From: Peptoniphilaceae bacterium AM52-5BH
Lineage (GTDB): Bacteria > Bacillota > Clostridia > Tissierellales > Peptoniphilaceae
Reading direction: 5' to 3'
DNA: 64,000 nucleotides
Assembly: GCA_027669155.1 (NCBI GenBank)
Contig: JAQEDR010000004.1
Location: 47,139-111,138 of the forward strand
Shown: positions 56,445-64,000 of the stretch, piece after piece
Layout of the letters: every line of letters starts with the position of its first letter
Numbering within the stretch: the stretch's first letter is position 1
Notes under the pieces: generated by a model
What the model saw: only the letters and a program-made list of their open reading frames with translations
The model's database searches: none
Told to the model about the DNA's origin: nothing
Program-made: the position numbers and the translations under genes

Positions 56445-57545
56445 CAAAGGAGATATCTCGACTAGGCTCGACGGTAGTTTGCGGACTCAGTCTCATGCTT
56501 ATTATTTAGAACGATATTCATCGTTCTTTTATCCTTTGTTATTCCTTAACAAAGGATACTGCACTATTTTGCTTTGCAAAACAGTGGCCCATGACGAGGG
56601 CTTCCTCGATTAAGGACTGCCATCAATTCACTAACGTTCATTGTGACCAGAACCATTAGAGATAAGGGGTAAGAAAACGAAGTTTTCTCTAGAATTATTA
56701 GAACGCCATTCGACGTCCTTTTGACCTTTGTTCCTGCGAAACAAAAGTCACTACACTATTTGTCTTTTAGACAAACAGTGGCCCAACAGGAGGGCAACCT
56801 TGCTTCGAAGGACAAGCCTGTCCGGCTAGTAGAGGACTGGATAAGCCTCTCGAGAAATAGTTAATGTATAATTCTTTTAAGCTCCGAATTCTAGCATTTT
56901 ACACAATCACCCGCCATCTCGACCTTGTCGAGAGATCTACTGTCTGCTATGACATGTAGATATAAAAGCTCAAGTTATCTAAGAGAATGTTTAAATAACG
57001 ATGTCTCACTCCAAACACGTCCCAAAGTTCTGTAGACCTCTCGTCGCTTCCTCGTGGAAGCTCTGTCGACGGTAGTTTGCGGACTCAGTCTCATGCTTAT
57101 TATTTAGAACGATATTCATCGTTCTTTTATCCTTTGTTATTCCTTAACAAAGGATACTGCACTATTTTGCTTTGCAAAACAGTGGCCCATGACGAGGGCT
57201 TCCTCGATTAAGGACTGCCATCAATTCACTAACATTCATTGTGGCCAGACCGATTAGACATAAGGGTAGATGGAAAGCTCGCTTTCCTACCCCTTCCCTT
57301 ATTTCGACTGAACGAAGTGAATGGAGAAATCTCATTAAATTACCTGCATCAAATAATAATATATATACTCAGAAATCAATCTCAAAAAACAGTTATTCCA
57401 TCTCGACAGAGCGCAGCGACGAGAGATCTACAGTCTATGATGACATGTAAATAATAGAGATATTATAATCTACAAAACCAAAGAGATGTCTCGACTTACG
57501 CTCGACATAAGGGGAAAGAAAACGAAGTTTTCTCTCATTTTCCGA
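56445..57545 (+). repeat. Modular palindromic repeat array R4
   Basis: A left arm (56450-56475) leading into module D with a C-type insertion (56469-56669); module C (56690-56800); A right arm with E inside (56812-56860); B (56910-57065); a second D with C-type insertion (57066-57264); A right arm (57298-57335); B core (57395-57480); A left arm (57481-57540). The D/C block at 56469 and that at 57068 are nearly identical for about 180 bases. No gene is seen. Confidence 0.9.
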
Positions 57546-57650
57546 GAATCATCCTCAACGCAAGCCCTAGAAGGTAAATCCACAACATGTTATTCAAAAC
57601 AACACTTAATAATATAATATCCAAATATATTCTTAGATTTGTTATCTATA

Positions 57651-57679
57651 TTGACAAAACACCCCATCACTGATATCAT
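57651..57679 (+). promoter_or_regulatory. Strong promoter of the HTH-dehydrogenase gene
   Basis: TTGACA, 17-bp spacer, TATCAT, 28 nt before the ATG. It lies outside the repeat array. Confidence 0.75.
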
Positions 57680-57707
57680 ATATCCATCAGAAAAGTTAGG
57701 AGACAAA

Positions 57708-59183
57708 ATGAAAAAATTATCTATAGAGAAATTGGCAGATACTGTCATTAACAAGAGAAAAGAAAATGGTCTTACTCAGGCTAGCCTTGCTGATACTACT
57801 GGTATCAACAGAGCTATGATCAGTCGTTTGGAATCATGTGACTACACACCTTCTATCGATCAGCTTCAATCCATAGGAGAAGTCTTGGACTTTGAAGTAG
57901 TCGATATGTTTGAGGAAGAAACTTACGAAAAAGAAATTAAATCAGATAAAAAATACAAGATCGCAGTTGCAGGAACTGGATATGTAGGAATGTCCATTGC
58001 GACCCTCCTATCCCAACACAACGAGGTCACTGCGGTAGATATTGTAGAAGAAAAGGTTGAGAAGATTAATAACAAAATCTCCCCTATCCAGGATGATTAT
58101 ATAGAAAAATACTTAAGAGAAAAAGACCTAAACTTAAGGGCAACCCTAGATGGAGAATCCGCCTACAAGGATGCTGACTTTGTAGTAATCGCAGCTCCTA
58201 CAAACTACGATAGCAAGAAAAACTTCTTCGATTGCTCTGCCGTAGAGGATGTAATCGAGCTTGTCCTTAAGGTTAACCCAGAAGCTACTATGATTATCAA
58301 ATCAACTATCCCTGTCGGTTACACTAGAGAAATCAGAGAAAGATATAAGAGTAATAATATTATCTTTAGTCCAGAATTCCTCCGTGAATCCAAGGCCCTC
58401 TATGACAATCTCTACCCTTCAAGAATCATCGTATCTTGTGACGATCAAAGTAGGGACAAGGCAGAAATATTTGCAAATCTCCTCAAAGAAGGCGCCATCA
58501 AAAAGGACATCCCTACCCTCTTTATGGGCTTTACAGAAGCTGAAGCAGTCAAGCTTTTCGCAAACACCTACCTCGCCCTTCGTGTATCCTATTTCAACGA
58601 ACTTGATACCTACGCAGAAAGCAAGGGCCTCAATACAGAAGAGATAATCAACGGAGTTTGCCTCGATCCAAGAATCGGAACCCACTACAACAACCCTTCC
58701 TTTGGTTATGGCGGATACTGCTTGCCAAAAGATACCAAGCAGCTCCTAGCAAACTTCGACAAGGTCCCACAAAATATGATATCCGCAATCGTTGATTCCA
58801 ACAGAACCAGAAAGGACTTCATAGCAGACCAAGTCCTAAACATTGCTGGCTACTACGATTACAATTCAGATGACCAGTACCAACCAGAAATGGAAAAAGA
58901 CTGCGTCATAGGAGTCTACAGACTCACCATGAAGTCAAACTCCGACAACTTCCGCCAATCCTCCATCCAAGGAGTAATGAAAAGAATCAAGGCCAAGGGA
59001 GCAAAGGTAATAATCTACGAACCAACCCTAGAAGACGGAGACACCTTCTTCGGATCTTTAGTAGTAAACAACCTAAACAAATTCAAAAAAATGAGCCAGG
59101 CAATAATAGCCAACAGATACGACGACAGCCTGGATGATGTGATAGATAAGGTATACACAAGGGATATATTCAAGAGAGACTAG
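57708..59183 (+). CDS. Nucleotide-sugar (UDP-glucose type) dehydrogenase with N-terminal XRE HTH domain
   Basis: A 491-residue fusion. Residues 9-65 form an XRE-type helix-turn-helix ([25 protein letters not shown]). Residues 84 on form a UDP-glucose/GDP-mannose dehydrogenase: Rossmann GTGYVG (89-94), the [11 protein letters not shown] lysine segment, [18 protein letters not shown], and catalytic C338 in [12 protein letters not shown]. It oxidises a nucleotide sugar twice with NAD, probably UDP-glucose to UDP-glucuronate. The ATG at 57708 follows TTAGGAGA. It is alone, with no polysaccharide genes beside it. The HTH may autoregulate it. Confidence 0.87.
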   Translation: MKKLSIEKLADTVINKRKENGLTQASLADTTGINRAMISRLESCDYTPSIDQLQSIGEVLDFEVVDMFEEETYEKEIKSDKKYKIAVAGTGYVGMSIATLLSQHNEVTAVDIVEEKVEKINNKISPIQDDYIEKYLREKDLNLRATLDGESAYKDADFVVIAAPTNYDSKKNFFDCSAVEDVIELVLKVNPEATMIIKSTIPVGYTREIRERYKSNNIIFSPEFLRESKALYDNLYPSRIIVSCDDQSRDKAEIFANLLKEGAIKKDIPTLFMGFTEAEAVKLFANTYLALRVSYFNELDTYAESKGLNTEEIINGVCLDPRIGTHYNNPSFGYGGYCLPKDTKQLLANFDKVPQNMISAIVDSNRTRKDFIADQVLNIAGYYDYNSDDQYQPEMEKDCVIGVYRLTMKSNSDNFRQSSIQGVMKRIKAKGAKVIIYEPTLEDGDTFFGSLVVNNLNKFKKMSQAIIANRYDDSLDDVIDKVYTRDIFKRD

Positions 59184-59189
59184 GAAATT

Positions 59190-59912
59190 TTAAGATGTCT
59201 CGACTACGCTCGACATAAGGGTAACGTAATGAGATGCCTCGACTGACACTCGGTATAAGGGTAAGGAGGGAAAGCTCGCTTTCCTACCCCTTCCCTTGCT
59301 TCGACCAACGCGGAGAAGCCTCTCGCATTTACCAATGTCAAAACAACAAAGTATATACCTTGAGATAAACTTAAACGGGATTTACCGCCATATCTAATGG
59401 AATTGTCACAGTGAGCATAGCGAACTGATGAAACTCCTTAATCGAGGCTTTGCGAGGCGAAGTGCAACTAAGCCCGCAAACTACCGTCGAACGCATGTGA
59501 GAGATCTACAGTCTATAGAGACAAGCGGATATAAAAGTTCAAGTTATCTACGTAAATAAGAAAATAACAAAATCCTGAATCAACACGTCCCAAGGTTCTG
59601 TAGACCTCTCACGTAGTCCTCTCAGAGCCGGACTGGCTTTTTTCGAGCTGGCGGAGTAAATAATGAAGGAAAGCTTAACTTTCCTACACCTTTCCCTTAT
59701 TTCGACTGAACGAAGTGAATGGAGAAATCTCTCAAGAAATAGTAAAAGTATAATTCTTTCAAAGATTATAATTATAGTAATTCACTCATTAACCACCATC
59801 TCGAACGAATGTGAGAGATCTACAGTCTATGAGGACATGCAAATAATAAAGATAAAGTAATCTACAAAATCCAAAGAGATGCCTCAACTACGCCCAACAG
59901 GAGGGCTAACAA
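59190..59912 (+). repeat. Modular palindromic repeat array R5
   Basis: A left arms (59193-59220, 59230-59250); A right arm (59290-59330); module D in left-arm orientation (59385-59490); B core (59490-59560); B right arm with reversed E (59585-59660); A right arm (59696-59735); B core (59795-59880); A left arm (59876-59905). No gene is seen. It lies between convergent genes. Confidence 0.88.
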
Positions 59913-59916
59913 CAAA

Positions 59917-59946
59917 ACACCAGCCCGCAGGCTGGTGTCCTTTTTT
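59917..59946. terminator. Bidirectional terminator next to the DUF2922 gene
   Basis: A perfect 9-bp stem ACACCAGCC / GGCTGGTGT with a CGC loop, T-run on the right and A-rich on the left. Confidence 0.85.
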
Positions 59947-59953
59947 CTTTCAC

Positions 59954-60172
59954 TTATCCAATATTAAATTCTTGAGTTTCTACATTTTCCAAGTAGGCTT
60001 TTACTTTTCTACTTACCTTGCCGTCTTTGGTAGCTAGAGCTTCTGATGCTATGATTTCATCCATAGCTTGGTTTACTCCTGCATCATCGATGTCCTCTTT
60101 TGGGTTGTCGATTGAAATCATTCTTTTTGTTCCTTTTTCGTCTGCGAATTGTAGTTTTAGTCTTTTAGTCAT
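59954..60172 (-). CDS. DUF2922 family protein
   Basis: A 72-residue protein, MTKRLKLQFADEKGTKRMIS then a DDAGVNQAMDEIIA helix, matching DUF2922. Nearly always found with DUF1659 and YvrJ, as here. Function unknown. Its ATG has GGAGGTAATAG upstream, and the gap to the DUF1659 gene is 14 nt. Confidence 0.82.
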   Translation of the reverse strand: MTKRLKLQFADEKGTKRMISIDNPKEDIDDAGVNQAMDEIIASEALATKDGKVSRKVKAYLENVETQEFNIG

Positions 60173-60186
60173 ATGCTATTACCTCC

Positions 60187-60378
60187 TTAAGCTAGTTCAC
60201 TTGTTTCTATCTTGTATGCTTTGTGCTCATTTGCCTTAGTCAAAGCCACATAGGCTTGAGCGAATTTCTTTAGGCCTTCGTCTGCCACTCCTTCTACTAG
60301 GCTTGAAAATGTCCTAGATAATGACTTTGCCTTTCCACTTATTTCTTCTACGATGTCATAAACAATTTTTAATTTCAT
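60187..60378 (-). CDS. DUF1659 family protein
   Basis: A 63-residue protein (KSLSRTFSSLVEGVADEGLKKFAQAYVALT) fitting DUF1659. AAAGGAGAAAAT precedes the ATG. Paired with DUF2922; function unknown. Confidence 0.82.
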   Translation of the reverse strand: MKLKIVYDIVEEISGKAKSLSRTFSSLVEGVADEGLKKFAQAYVALTKANEHKAYKIETSELA

Positions 60379-60467
60379 ATTTTCTCCTTTATTTTCTTAT
60401 TTTGTAGGCCCTACACTTATATATAGAATTTTTCCTCAAATCTTCCCGACTTTTTTATTATTTTTTT

Positions 60468-61154
60468 CTAAATATCTATCCAAGTATTGCCTTCCCTGTC
60501 TTTGTAGGCGACATATCTCCTAAGTCCACTGTCTCTTCCTATATAGGATAACCAGGAATATCCTTCATTTTCTATCAGATAATCATAATATATCTTATCT
60601 CCAGGACAATAGTGGGTTATGATATCACTATTTGTCGAGGGTCTCTCCCTAACATTAGTTATAGCATGGACTAGGGCACAGCCCTTCTTCCAAACTCCCC
60701 TAGCTGGAGATACTTTCCCGATAGGTCTAAAGTATCTCTCCTCGGCTGATCTCCTACAGTTTAGATAATATCCTATAAAGGAAGTCTCATCATTTATGGA
60801 AACCCCATTGTTGGTGTAGTTGCAATGAATTATGGATCCCTTCCTTAGGAAAATCCCCGTATGGCCATAGGCCCCAGCAGAATGCCCCTCGATTCCTCTT
60901 ATGAATATGTCTCCCCTTCTTACATCTCTGTAATCATAAATCTCCCTAAGGACTGTGCCCCTAAGCTTATATAGAGATTCAGTATTGCCAATCCTCGTTC
61001 CCTTTGGGAGAAAGTCCCCAGCAATCATTGCATAGTAGACAAAGGACGAACAGTCCAAGGCCTCTGGCCCCAGCCTCTGGGGATAGGCCATTGAGTAGGT
61101 CACCTTGTGATGCTTGGATAAGGCGAAGGCTATCATTCTATCAATACTTGTCAT
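60468..61154 (-). CDS. Amidase_5-type endolysin with SH3-like C-terminus
   Basis: A 228-residue peptidoglycan hydrolase resembling phage lysins of the Pal/Dp-1 group. The catalytic domain (1-150) has C35 in EALDCSSFVYYAM, H98 in GAYGHTGIF and an H110 in SIIHCNY. The C-terminal part (about 155-228) looks like an SH3-type wall-binding domain (VRERPSTNSDIITHY). No signal peptide, so it needs a holin-like partner or lysis for release; the small YvrJ protein upstream is the only candidate. Probably cleaves the amide or stem peptide of peptidoglycan. Confidence 0.82.
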   Translation of the reverse strand: MTSIDRMIAFALSKHHKVTYSMAYPQRLGPEALDCSSFVYYAMIAGDFLPKGTRIGNTESLYKLRGTVLREIYDYRDVRRGDIFIRGIEGHSAGAYGHTGIFLRKGSIIHCNYTNNGVSINDETSFIGYYLNCRRSAEERYFRPIGKVSPARGVWKKGCALVHAITNVRERPSTNSDIITHYCPGDKIYYDYLIENEGYSWLSYIGRDSGLRRYVAYKDREGNTWIDI

Positions 61155-61175
61155 AAATCCTCCTTTTACCTGGCC

Positions 61176-61307
61176 CTAGGCCAGGCTCTTTTTAATTTCA
61201 TTAGTATCGATCAATATCCTGTCTATCTTCCCATTGATTTGGAAGATTAAAATAAGACAAATGGCCACAGGAAAGCCTAGTTCACTAATAATCTTAATGA
61301 TGTCCAT
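61176..61307 (-). CDS. YvrJ family small membrane protein
   Basis: A 43-residue ORF, MDIIKIISELGFPVAICLIL then a polar helix ending in KKSLA. One TM segment (about 9-23) and the ISxxGFPxAI motif of the YvrJ family. It lies 21 nt before the endolysin gene. YvrJ, DUF1659 and DUF2922 commonly travel together; their function is unknown. Its size and topology resemble a small holin, but this is inference. Confidence 0.75.
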   Translation of the reverse strand: MDIIKIISELGFPVAICLILIFQINGKIDRILIDTNEIKKSLA

Positions 61308-61495
61308 ATCTTATTCGGCTTAGGATGCTCTGATGATTATGCTATGGGAAATCCTTCCATAATCAAAAGACACAAGTCCTTTTCTTCTAGTCTCATAAGT
61401 CCAAGGATATGAGAGAAGACAGAAAGTGCGCCACTCCTTTCTTTTAAATTTTTTGCCTAAAGGCTAAACCTCCTTTCACATATATATAGAAAAAT

Positions 61496-61520
61496 AAGCC
61501 CAATCTTCCCGATTAGGCTT
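61496..61520. terminator. Hairpin upstream of the yvrJ-endolysin genes
   Basis: AAGCCCAATC pairs with GATTAGGCTT around TTCCC (one mismatch). On the minus strand ATTTTTC follows, in terminator fashion, about 190 bases before yvrJ. If the lysis promoter is further upstream this would be a leader attenuator. The bases between 61308 and 61495 hold no convincing gene; two ribosome-binding-site-like stretches are not followed by a usable ORF. Confidence 0.5.
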
Positions 61521-61631
61521 CTAGACTTTTATTGTCTATTTTTATTTCATAAATGGCTTTTAGACAGATTAAGACCAAATAAGAGCACTTTATCCAATTA
61601 AACTTTTCCTGAGAAATAGTCTATTATGTAG

Positions 61632-61654
61632 GTGTCGACACAAAGAGAGCTCTC
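61632..61654 (+). promoter_or_regulatory. Two adjacent perfect palindromes in front of the sigma-factor gene
   Basis: GTGTCGACAC (61632-61641) and GAGAGCTCTC (61645-61654) are both perfect 10-bp palindromes separated by three bases. They end 7 nt before the GGAAAGGA ribosome binding site. They may be operators or leader hairpins. Confidence 0.45.
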
Positions 61655-61668
61655 GGAAAGGAAATATT

Positions 61669-62184
61669 ATGAAAATAACTTTGGACAATTCCGAGAAGAT
61701 ACTAGCAGCCTACAAGCCGCTAATACTAAAGACAGTCAAACAATTTGGAGCCTTCGAAGAAGAAGAATCCATAGACGAAGCAAGAATGATCCTGATAGAT
61801 GCCATAGGCACATACGATGAGAGTAAAGGCACCTTCGGCACCTATGCCAAAAACCTCCTCCGCTACCACTTCTTAGACAAAGCCAAAACCCCAAGATCAG
61901 GCTCCATCTACGAAAAGAACGAGGAAAAAAACTCAATAATAGACCTCCTAGAAGCTGAGGAAAATACAGAAGAGATAATAATGGCAGAAGAAGGAAAAAA
62001 AGAAATCTTAGCAAACTTAGGAAAAATAAACAAGAAAAACTCCCAAATCCTAAAACTAAAATTCTACCAAGACCTAACAAACAAAGAAATAGGCCAAATA
62101 ATGAACATCTCCACCAAAACAGTCTTCAACAGAATAAGCATGGGCCTAAAAGAAATGAGGGAGATAATGGTGGGAGAAATATAA
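61669..62184 (+). CDS. Small sigma-70 family factor (UviA/phage-like)
   Basis: A 171-residue sigma factor with region 2 (about 12-72, including DEARMILIDAIGTYDESKGTFGTYAKN) and region 4 (about 125-168, QILKLKFYQDLTNKEIGQIM then STKTVFNRI). No region 3. It is divergent from the endolysin/YvrJ genes, as UviA- or SigO-type factors often are next to their targets. I infer it controls the lysis cluster; there is no anti-sigma gene in sight. Confidence 0.82.
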   Translation: MKITLDNSEKILAAYKPLILKTVKQFGAFEEEESIDEARMILIDAIGTYDESKGTFGTYAKNLLRYHFLDKAKTPRSGSIYEKNEEKNSIIDLLEAEENTEEIIMAEEGKKEILANLGKINKKNSQILKLKFYQDLTNKEIGQIMNISTKTVFNRISMGLKEMREIMVGEI

Positions 62185-62214
62185 AAGATATATATATACA
62201 GATATAAATAGGAA

Positions 62215-63325
62215 AATGAAAAGAGATATCTCGACTAACGCTCGATATAAGGGTAGATGGAAAGCTCGCTTTCCTACCCCTTCCCTCTCCCTTGCTTCGA
62301 CCAACGTGGAGAAGCCTCACGCATTTACAAATATCAAAACAACAAAGAATAACCTTGAGATAAACTTAAACGGGATTTACCGCCATCTCGAACGAATGTG
62401 AGAGATCTACAGTCTATGATGACATGTGAATTTAAAAGTTCTAGTTATCTACTAATTACAATGAGATATCTACGCTACAATCGATACAAGGGAAAGAAAA
62501 CAAAGTTTTCTCCAGAATTATCAGAACGTCATTCGACGTTCTTTTGACCTTTGTTCCTACGAAACAAAAGTCACTACACTATTTGTCTTTCAGACAAACA
62601 GTGGCCCATGACGAGGGCTTCCACGATTAAGGGGCTGCCATCAATTCACTTACGTTCATTGTGGCCAGACCCATTAGACATAAGGGTAGAGGGAAAGCTA
62701 GCTTTCCTACTACTTCCCTTGCTTCGACCGAAGTGGAGAAGCCTCCCGAGAAATAGTAAAAGTATAATTCTTTCAGGACCACCATTGTAATATTTATCAC
62801 AATTACCGCCATCTCGAAGGAGGTACGACTGAGAGATCTACAGTCTATGATGACATGTGAATAACAGAGACAAATCAATCTACGAAATACAAGTAGATAT
62901 CTCTACTACGCTCGACATAAGGAATGAAAGAAAACGTAGTTTTCTCTCCCCTTTCCTTATTTCGACTGAACGAAGTGAATGGAGAAATCTCATGAGTAGA
63001 AGTAAAATTATAATTATTTATAATCACATAATTAAATCAAAACTTCCATTAACGCCATCTCGAACGAATGTGAGAGATCTACAGTCTATGATGACATGCA
63101 TATAATAAAGATTAAGTTATCTACTAACTAAAATAAGATATCTCGACTACGCTCGATATAAGGAGAAGGAGGGAAAGCTCGCTCTCCTACTATTTTCCCT
63201 TACCTCGAGGACAAGCCCGTCCGGCTCATAGAGGACGCGGAGAGGTCTCAGGTGTTATAGTAAAAGTGCAAATAATTACAAACTTTGAAATATAGTAATT
63301 CTCACAATTACCACCATCTACAAGC
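62215..63325 (+). repeat. Modular palindromic repeat array R6
   Basis: Complete A (62220-62325); B core (62383-62452); A left arm (62460-62492); module C (62513-62628) followed by the end of module D (62628-62680); A right arm (62718-62755); B core (62808-62890); complete A (62892-62993); B core (63052-63122); complete A with E in its right arm (63128-63260); a last B left-arm start (63300-63320). No gene is seen. Confidence 0.88.
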
Positions 63326-63341
63326 AATCCAAAACCCCCTC

Positions 63342-63370
63342 TTGCAAAGCCTTCCCTTCTCCTGTATAAT
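63342..63370 (+). promoter_or_regulatory. Promoter of the ComK-like gene
   Basis: TTGCAA, 17-bp spacer and perfect TATAAT, 63 nt before the ATG. A GAAAGGAAG ribosome binding site follows. Confidence 0.65.
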
Positions 63371-63433
63371 TAAAGTACATTAACTGTCTTTTTATATTTC
63401 ATAAAAACCATTAATGTCTGAAAGGAAGCTGCA

Positions 63434-63916
63434 ATGAAAAGAGAAATCTTGGCCATTCTGCCTGAACCTATGGAAAGGGTGGGGATAGTCTCTCGAATCT
63501 ACTACATTGATACTATCGAGATTGACAAGAGAACCCCCACCCACTTCCTCAAAAACTCCTACGACAGGAAGGGAAAGAGTAAGAAGCTCGTTGATAAGAA
63601 AATCAAAGCCAAAACCCAAATCAAGAGAAACTACCCCTACGTCATCGACAAGGACCACGTCTTCTTCGCCTTCAAGATCCGTGAGAGCCAATACGACGAC
63701 CAACAAAGGGGCTTCGTCAACGTCAAATACGTAGACAAAATCCAAGGCTCAACCATAATACTTACTACAGGAGAGGAAATCTCGAGCCTAAACACAGAAA
63801 AGACTCTCCTCTCCAACAGAAAAAACGCCCAACTCCTCTACTACATGAGCCTAGTAGAAACCATGGCCGATAACTTCATGGCTATACAATATGTGCGTGA
63901 GAATTTGATGGACTAG
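63434..63916 (+). CDS. ComK-like competence transcription factor
   Basis: A 160-residue protein that follows the ComK layout. KNSYDRKGKSKKLVDKKI matches the SSYAGRKAGT segment of ComK. PYVIDKDHVFFAFKIRES matches PIMVDPSNQIFLFPTLSS. GFVNVKYVDKI and LTTGEEISS match the HVHVKEF and FSNGKTMEL positions. ComK activates the DNA-uptake genes. The call is by pattern and is moderately sure; the N-terminus is shorter than in Bacillus. It stands alone with its own promoter, and the last 84 bases of the window hold nothing I can name. Confidence 0.65.
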   Translation: MKREILAILPEPMERVGIVSRIYYIDTIEIDKRTPTHFLKNSYDRKGKSKKLVDKKIKAKTQIKRNYPYVIDKDHVFFAFKIRESQYDDQQRGFVNVKYVDKIQGSTIILTTGEEISSLNTEKTLLSNRKNAQLLYYMSLVETMADNFMAIQYVRENLMD

Positions 63917-64000
63917 AAATTATGAGAAAATCACTAAATATATATTCATGATAAGTTGTAAAATTAAATGCGACACTAGAATAAAATAGAAAACTCATAC

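Noticed and set aside
57239..57454. Other short ORFs inside the repeat arrays (for example 57241-57450, 59663-59860, 62857-63105)
   Set aside because: They follow the repeat sequence, have no ribosome binding site and resemble no protein family.
61308..61495. Small gene between yvrJ and the hairpin at 61496
   Set aside because: Two ribosome-binding-site-like motifs occur on the minus strand, but the frames after them close within about 19 codons.
59954..62184. Prophage remnant
   Set aside because: Only a lysin, a sigma factor and small proteins are seen. No capsid, tail, terminase or integrase gene is present.
39694..63325. CRISPR array or integron cassette array
   Set aside because: Units are long and variable with palindromic arms. 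There are no short identical repeats with unique spacers, no cas or integrase gene, and no attC core sites.

Overview
The window is low-GC, Gram-positive chromosomal DNA. It carries class A PBP, HPF/SecA/RF2, a valS T-box, PPDK with its regulatory protein, PotABCD, pyrrolidone carboxyl peptidase with DUF969/DUF979, and ComK-like and YvrJ/DUF1659/DUF2922 proteins. Together these point to an anaerobic, amino-acid-using Firmicute of the Peptoniphilaceae/Anaerococcus type. This is an inference from gene content; no rRNA is present. I saw no tRNA or rRNA gene, CRISPR array or transposase.

Layout. 1-2.9 kb: housekeeping genes (lgt start, yebC, yigZ, hflX). 3-10.1 kb: a class A PBP, a possible structured RNA, a GlsB-type membrane protein, and a two-component system followed by a membrane-anchored, apparently inactive S41-like protein. 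10.4-11.5 kb: an uncharacterised membrane protein. 11.6-17.3 kb: a tight four-gene operon on the minus strand (TerB-C-like protein, BrxD-like ATPase, BrxHI/Lhr-like helicase, HEPN plus PD-(D/E)XK double-nuclease candidate). It looks like a stand-alone BREX-derived defence module. 17.7-24.3 kb: fructosamine-kinase family protein, MarR regulator with a palindromic operator candidate, CapA lipoprotein and PotABCD. 24.4-32 kb: cysteine desulfidase with its transporter, an LDH gene broken by one TGA, a 50-residue protein, a lipase-like hydrolase, pcp with DUF979/DUF969, and a rhodanese. 32-39.6 kb: cold-shock protein, methyltransferase, valS with T-box, PPDK regulator and PPDK. 40.5-44.7 kb: aldehyde dehydrogenase and two tandem NSS transporters. 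45.7-52.9 kb: trpS, prfB (with programmed frameshift), secA and hpf. 53-56.4 kb: S9 peptidase, YihY/BrkB and formyl-THF cyclo-ligase. 57.7-59.2 kb: a nucleotide-sugar dehydrogenase with an XRE-type HTH fused in front. 59.9-62.2 kb: a cluster with an Amidase_5-type endolysin, YvrJ, DUF1659, DUF2922 and a divergent alternative sigma factor. 63.4 kb: a ComK-like regulator.

The most striking non-coding feature is a family of modular, palindromic repeats. It fills six intergenic gaps between 39.7 and 63.3 kb, about 5.7 kb in all, with one decayed copy near 17.5 kb. Each array is built from a few modules (called A to E here) that nest inside each other's arms. Thirteen copies of one conserved core all lie on the plus strand. 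One module folds into three or four hairpins whose arms differ between subtypes but still pair.

The two things most worth following are the TerB-C/BrxD/BrxHI/double-nuclease operon and the modular repeat family. Next come the sigma factor/endolysin/ComK neighbourhood and the HTH-dehydrogenase fusion.
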